DNA of 18,211 bases from a bacterium. GTDB taxonomy: Bacteria; Desulfobacterota; Anaeroferrophillalia; Anaeroferrophillales; Tharpellaceae. How positions within the stretch are numbered: the first letter of the stretch is position 1; each line of letters starts with the position of its first letter. Made by a program: the position numbers and the translations under genes. Shown one piece after another: positions 15,792 through 18,211 of this stretch. Under the pieces are notes generated by a model. That model was not told the origin of the DNA. It did no database searches and saw only the letters and a program-made list of their open reading frames with translations. The stretch lies in the NCBI GenBank assembly GCA_029935295.1, contig JAOZKP010000021.1:1-18211 (forward strand), written 5' to 3'.

Positions 15792-15828
15792 TATATTAAA
15801 ATCAAATTCGTTTTCTGGAGGTATACCT

Positions 15829-16695
15829 ATGAGTTTAAAGAGCAAATTCGAAACCGGAGAATTTGCCATTCTGGTCGAGGCAGAGCCACCTAAAGGGGTA
15901 GATATCAGTCCGATGCTTGCCCACGCTGAACCACTCAAAGATAAGGTTGATGCTTTTGTCGTTCCGGAAATGAGCAATGCCATATTGCGAATGAGTGCTT
16001 TAGGAGCAGCTATAGCCTTGCAGAACAAAGGCCTTGAAACTGCAATGCAAATAAGTTGCCGAGACCGCAATCAGCTGGCTCTTCAGGCCGACCTCTTAGC
16101 GGCGGCAGCCTGCGATATCAACAATATCATTGCAGTACCCGGAGATGATCCTAAAATCGGTGATCATCCCCAGACAAAAGCCGTTAACGAACTTAACCTA
16201 GTTGAATTATTACAAGCGGCAAAAAAATTACAGCAAGGTAACGATCTGGGAGGCAATCCTTTAAGTAGTGCCCCCAGTTTTCTGCTGGGTACTGTTGCAA
16301 ATGCCGGTATGACTGGTAAAAATCTTACAAAAGAGATTGATAACAGTAAAGAGTGCCTCACCGCTGGAGCCCAATTTATCATCACTCCACCACTCTTCGA
16401 TATCGCTGCAATTGAACCCTATCTGCGACAGATTGACCATAAAACAACAAAAATCATACCTACAGTGCTTTTATTGAAATCTGTGGGTATGGCACGCTAC
16501 ATTAAACAAACGCAAGACAATGTAGTAATTCCCGACGGTATCATTGACCGCATTCGTAAAGCAAGTGACAAGGCTAAAACCTGTACTGATATTGCCAAAG
16601 AGATGCTTGAATCTTTGAAACAAAAAGGTTTCGCCGGAGCCATGATCTCGACTGTGGGATGGGAACACAAGCTAATGGAAATATTAAAACCGTAA
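15829..16695 (+). CDS. Divergent MetF-like protein
   Basis: A 288-residue homologue of the MetF at 14598-15521, with which it shares CRDRNQ (77-82), PGDDPKIGDHPQTKAV and a C-terminal GWEHK. Glu17 in EAEPPKG matches the catalytic acid. Two conserved positions are changed: the ITQ of the folate-binding strand is here ITPP (Pro187 in place of Gln), and the KGVYDID motif is KAVNELN. The barrel is therefore recognisable, but folate or substrate binding may differ; it could be a regulatory subunit or a partner of another MetF. No Cys-rich domain is present. The ATG at 15829 has a strong GGAGG eight bases upstream and is preferred over the ATG at 15784, which lies inside the inverted repeat. It precedes the response regulator by 26 bp, so the two are co-transcribed. 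Confidence 0.8.
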   Translation: MSLKSKFETGEFAILVEAEPPKGVDISPMLAHAEPLKDKVDAFVVPEMSNAILRMSALGAAIALQNKGLETAMQISCRDRNQLALQADLLAAAACDINNIIAVPGDDPKIGDHPQTKAVNELNLVELLQAAKKLQQGNDLGGNPLSSAPSFLLGTVANAGMTGKNLTKEIDNSKECLTAGAQFIITPPLFDIAAIEPYLRQIDHKTTKIIPTVLLLKSVGMARYIKQTQDNVVIPDGIIDRIRKASDKAKTCTDIAKEMLESLKQKGFAGAMISTVGWEHKLMEILKP

Positions 16696-16721
16696 ACTTT
16701 AATGAAAGGGGGGAAAGATAT

Positions 16722-17111
16722 ATGAGTGACCAAAAAAGAATTCTCATTGTAGATGACGAACCTGATTTCTCGTCTATAGTAAAATCAAACCTTGAAGCGG
16801 AAGGCTTTGAAGTAGAACAGGCATTTGATGGCGTAGAAGGTCTTGCCAAAATCAAAAGTAACCCGCCAGATGCCATTATTCTTGATGTTATGATGCCGGA
16901 AAAAGACGGCTTTGAAGTTTGTGCAGAGCTTAAAGCAGATTCTCAATATGAGGATATTCCGATAGTCATGCTAACTGCGGTTGCTTCCCATGTTGGTTCA
17001 ACTCGCTACTCACACAGTGGCGGAATGAGCATGGAGGCTGATGACTACCTACCCAAACCAGCTTCATCAGAACAGATCATAGAAAGTGTTAAAAGCCTGC
17101 TGGATCTATAA
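16722..17111 (+). CDS. Single-domain response regulator (CheY-like)
   Basis: A 129-residue receiver domain without an output domain. The phosphorylation site is complete: acidic pair Asp11-Asp12 in ILIVDDEPD, phospho-acceptor Asp55 in AIILDVMMP, Thr85 in IVMLTA, and Lys112 in DDYLPKP. The loop between Thr85 and Lys112 is about five residues longer than in CheY. It runs SHVGSTRYSHSGGMSMEADDY, and the pseudo-receiver of the next ORF has the same spacing. No histidine kinase gene is in the window. The ATG at 16722 is preceded by AAAGGGGGGA. The gene follows the divergent metF by 26 bp, so its target is plausibly a MetF protein of this cluster rather than DNA; this is inference. Confidence 0.92.
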   Translation: MSDQKRILIVDDEPDFSSIVKSNLEAEGFEVEQAFDGVEGLAKIKSNPPDAIILDVMMPEKDGFEVCAELKADSQYEDIPIVMLTAVASHVGSTRYSHSGGMSMEADDYLPKPASSEQIIESVKSLLDL

Positions 17112-17606
17112 ACCCAAGATTAAGAGCTCAAGAAAGTAGAGTGCTACTTTCTTGAGCTGAAACAGACAATAAAAACGTGATACCGAAATCAACGTATCAA
17201 AAAATTTCACCGATTTGAATAATAATTTCACAAATAGTAAAAATAGTAGAATTACCTCTCAAAAGAGAAACAGACTACCAGAAACAGTTCAAAAGAAAAA
17301 AATCACTACCATACATAAAAGAAAAATAACTCAGCCTTTAACTATAACAGCCCCGCTTCAACAAACCTCTATCAATCAGATTGCAGGTTCCCAAGATTTT
17401 AGATTATATATTTTAAACATGAAAATACCGCTAAAAATAGGCGTTTTTATATATATTTGGATAGTGAGATAATTGTTTGCCAAGTTGCTTGAAGAGCAAA
17501 TTGATCACCTCCATTAGTTAAATGAAGGTAAACGAATAGGGTTCCGGTCAAACCGGAGAAATTGGATAAATTAAGATCGAAAAGTGTGGTTTTCAGGAGA
17601 ACCAAT
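17112..17606. other. Long gene-free leader before the receiver-MetF fusion
   Basis: These 495 bases are AT-rich. An 85-codon frame (17215-17472) starts with TTG, has low-complexity Lys/Thr/Asn-rich content and no ribosome-binding site, and is not taken as a gene. The region starts with a strong hairpin (17125-17158). It ends with a GC-richer part (about 17470-17575) that holds three possible small stems: TTGCT/AGCAA near 17490, CCTCCAT/ATGAAGG near 17508-17528 with one mismatch, and TCCGGT-CAA-ACCGGA (17543-17557). Confidence 0.55.
17125..17158 (+). terminator. Strong hairpin after the response regulator gene
   Basis: A perfect 15-bp stem, AGCTCAAGAAAGTAG against CTACTTTCTTGAGCT, with a four-base loop lies 13 bases after the stop codon. 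No T-run follows, so it is a stability or processing hairpin or a rho-assisted terminator rather than a classical intrinsic one. Confidence 0.65.
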
Positions 17607-18211
17607 ATGGGAAATGAAAACAAGAAAACAAAAGTTCTGGTAATTGGCAGTGAATCGTCCTTCCAGGAGATGATCAGCAAAAGCCTTGACGAATTTGAAA
17701 TCATCAGTGCCGCCGACGAAAGTGAAGGCCTATCGTTAGCCCGAAACGAACGTCCGGATGCTTTTGTTCTAGGCTATCTGGAACCCCGAGGCACAGCTTA
17801 TGGTCTTCATAAAAAATTGCGGGGCGGCTGGATAACTAAGAACATACCACTTCTCATCGTTGAAATGGGTGGTGATGAAAACAGCGATAAACGCTGGAGC
17901 CGCCAGGAAGCTCTGGAGATGGATGCAGATGACTACATTACCATCTCCCCCGATGACAGTGCCTCAATTTCACTTCTCAAGGAGTCCGTTGGCCTAACTG
18001 AAAAAATTGCTGTGAGAATGGATGAGCGGGCCAGCACTTTGAAAGGCAAACTGTTAGAACCAAACGATTTCTGTATCACTTGGGAACAGATACCGGGACG
18101 CGGCGCCTTCGAGATAGCCCATGAAGAGGTTCTCGATAACGTCGCCAAGGCGGCGGCGGGCGGCAAAGTTGATGCCATCAGCGTCACTGATAACCCTGGC
18201 GGTAACCCGGC
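17607..18211 (+). CDS. Pseudo-receiver domain fused to MetF (partial, 3' end outside window)
   Basis: The first 201 codons of an open frame cut by the right edge. Residues 8-130 align with the neighbouring response regulator (KVLVIG, PDAFVLGYLEP, NIPLLIVEMG, MDADDY). The phosphorylation residues are all replaced: the acidic pair by Gly-Ser (14-15), the acceptor Asp by Gly56, Thr by Glu86, and the Lys motif by ITIS. After a short helical linker (about 131-150), residues 152-201 are the start of a MetF barrel close to the 10544-12082 protein: ITWEQIPGRGAFE, with Glu160 at the catalytic position, then VTDNPGGNP. The reading frame is continuous across the join. The ATG at 17607 has AGGAGA eight bases upstream. 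By analogy with its relative it may also carry a MetV-like end beyond the window. Confidence 0.85.
   Translation, partial: MGNENKKTKVLVIGSESSFQEMISKSLDEFEIISAADESEGLSLARNERPDAFVLGYLEPRGTAYGLHKKLRGGWITKNIPLLIVEMGGDENSDKRWSRQEALEMDADDYITISPDDSASISLLKESVGLTEKIAVRMDERASTLKGKLLEPNDFCITWEQIPGRGAFEIAHEEVLDNVAKAAAGGKVDAISVTDNPGGNP

Larger units (their letters stand above)
15522..15828. other. Divergent intergenic region between metF1 and metF3
   Basis: These 307 bases hold no gene. They are AT-rich and carry promoter-like sequences in both directions: TTGACA for metF1 near 15640, and TTGACT for metF3 near 15713. An inverted repeat at 15756-15791 is in the metF3 leader. The shared space offers a place for a regulator to control both transcription units. 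Confidence 0.6.

Noticed and set aside
17215..17472. An 85-codon plus-strand frame
   Set aside because: It starts with TTG, has no ribosome-binding site, and encodes low-complexity Lys/Thr/Asn-rich sequence with no recognisable motif.
17470..17575. A c-di-GMP or THF riboswitch before the receiver-MetF gene
   Set aside because: Small stems are present but the conserved core sequences of those classes are not seen by eye; only an unassigned structured leader is claimed.

Overview
The window comes from a bacterium that, judged by gene content, is most likely an anaerobe of the former Deltaproteobacteria (Desulfobacterota: sulfate reducers, syntrophs and relatives). The signs are a periplasmic tetraheme cytochrome c3-type protein next to a NarI/TmcC/DsrM-like cytochrome b, several methylenetetrahydrofolate (methylene-THF) reductase homologues together with MetV, a fused PurSL, and a TAXI-type TRAP transporter. 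The species cannot be named from the sequence.

Layout. (i) 1-1943, minus strand: a TRAP transporter, with the TAXI substrate-binding protein upstream of a fused permease that runs off the left edge. (ii) 2031-7212, minus strand: purine genes, namely PurSL (3145-6168), PurQ (2031-2834) and hypoxanthine phosphoribosyltransferase (6682-7212). The spaces between them carry palindromes and a MITE-like direct/inverted repeat. (iii) 7363-10434, plus strand: ribE-ribBA-ribH-nusB, ending in a strong bidirectional terminator. ribD is missing from the cluster and no FMN riboswitch is visible. A palindromic element of about 150 bp sits between ribE and ribBA.

(iv) 10544-18211 is the part worth attention: a one-carbon/electron-transfer island. 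On the minus strand, in transcription order, lie a short MetF homologue (14598-15521), a membrane cytochrome b (13749-14423), a small two-cluster Fe-S protein (13316-13711), a secreted tetraheme cytochrome c (12894-13295), MetV (12194-12856) and a long MetF with a fused MetV-like C-terminal domain (10544-12082). Divergently, on the plus strand, lie a third MetF homologue with altered active-site positions (15829-16695), a stand-alone CheY-like response regulator (16722-17111), and an ORF cut by the right edge (17607-18211) in which a degenerate receiver domain is fused in frame to the start of a fourth MetF.

Interpretation. Arrangement and domain content suggest that the methyl branch of folate C1 metabolism (methylene-THF/methyl-THF) is wired here to a membrane cytochrome b and periplasmic cytochrome c. 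That could let methyl-THF oxidation or methylene-THF reduction exchange electrons with the membrane or periplasm rather than with NAD(P)H. The receiver and pseudo-receiver-MetF pair suggests signal input directly into the enzyme. The individual domain assignments are well supported. The idea that they form one complex, and its direction of electron flow, is inference.
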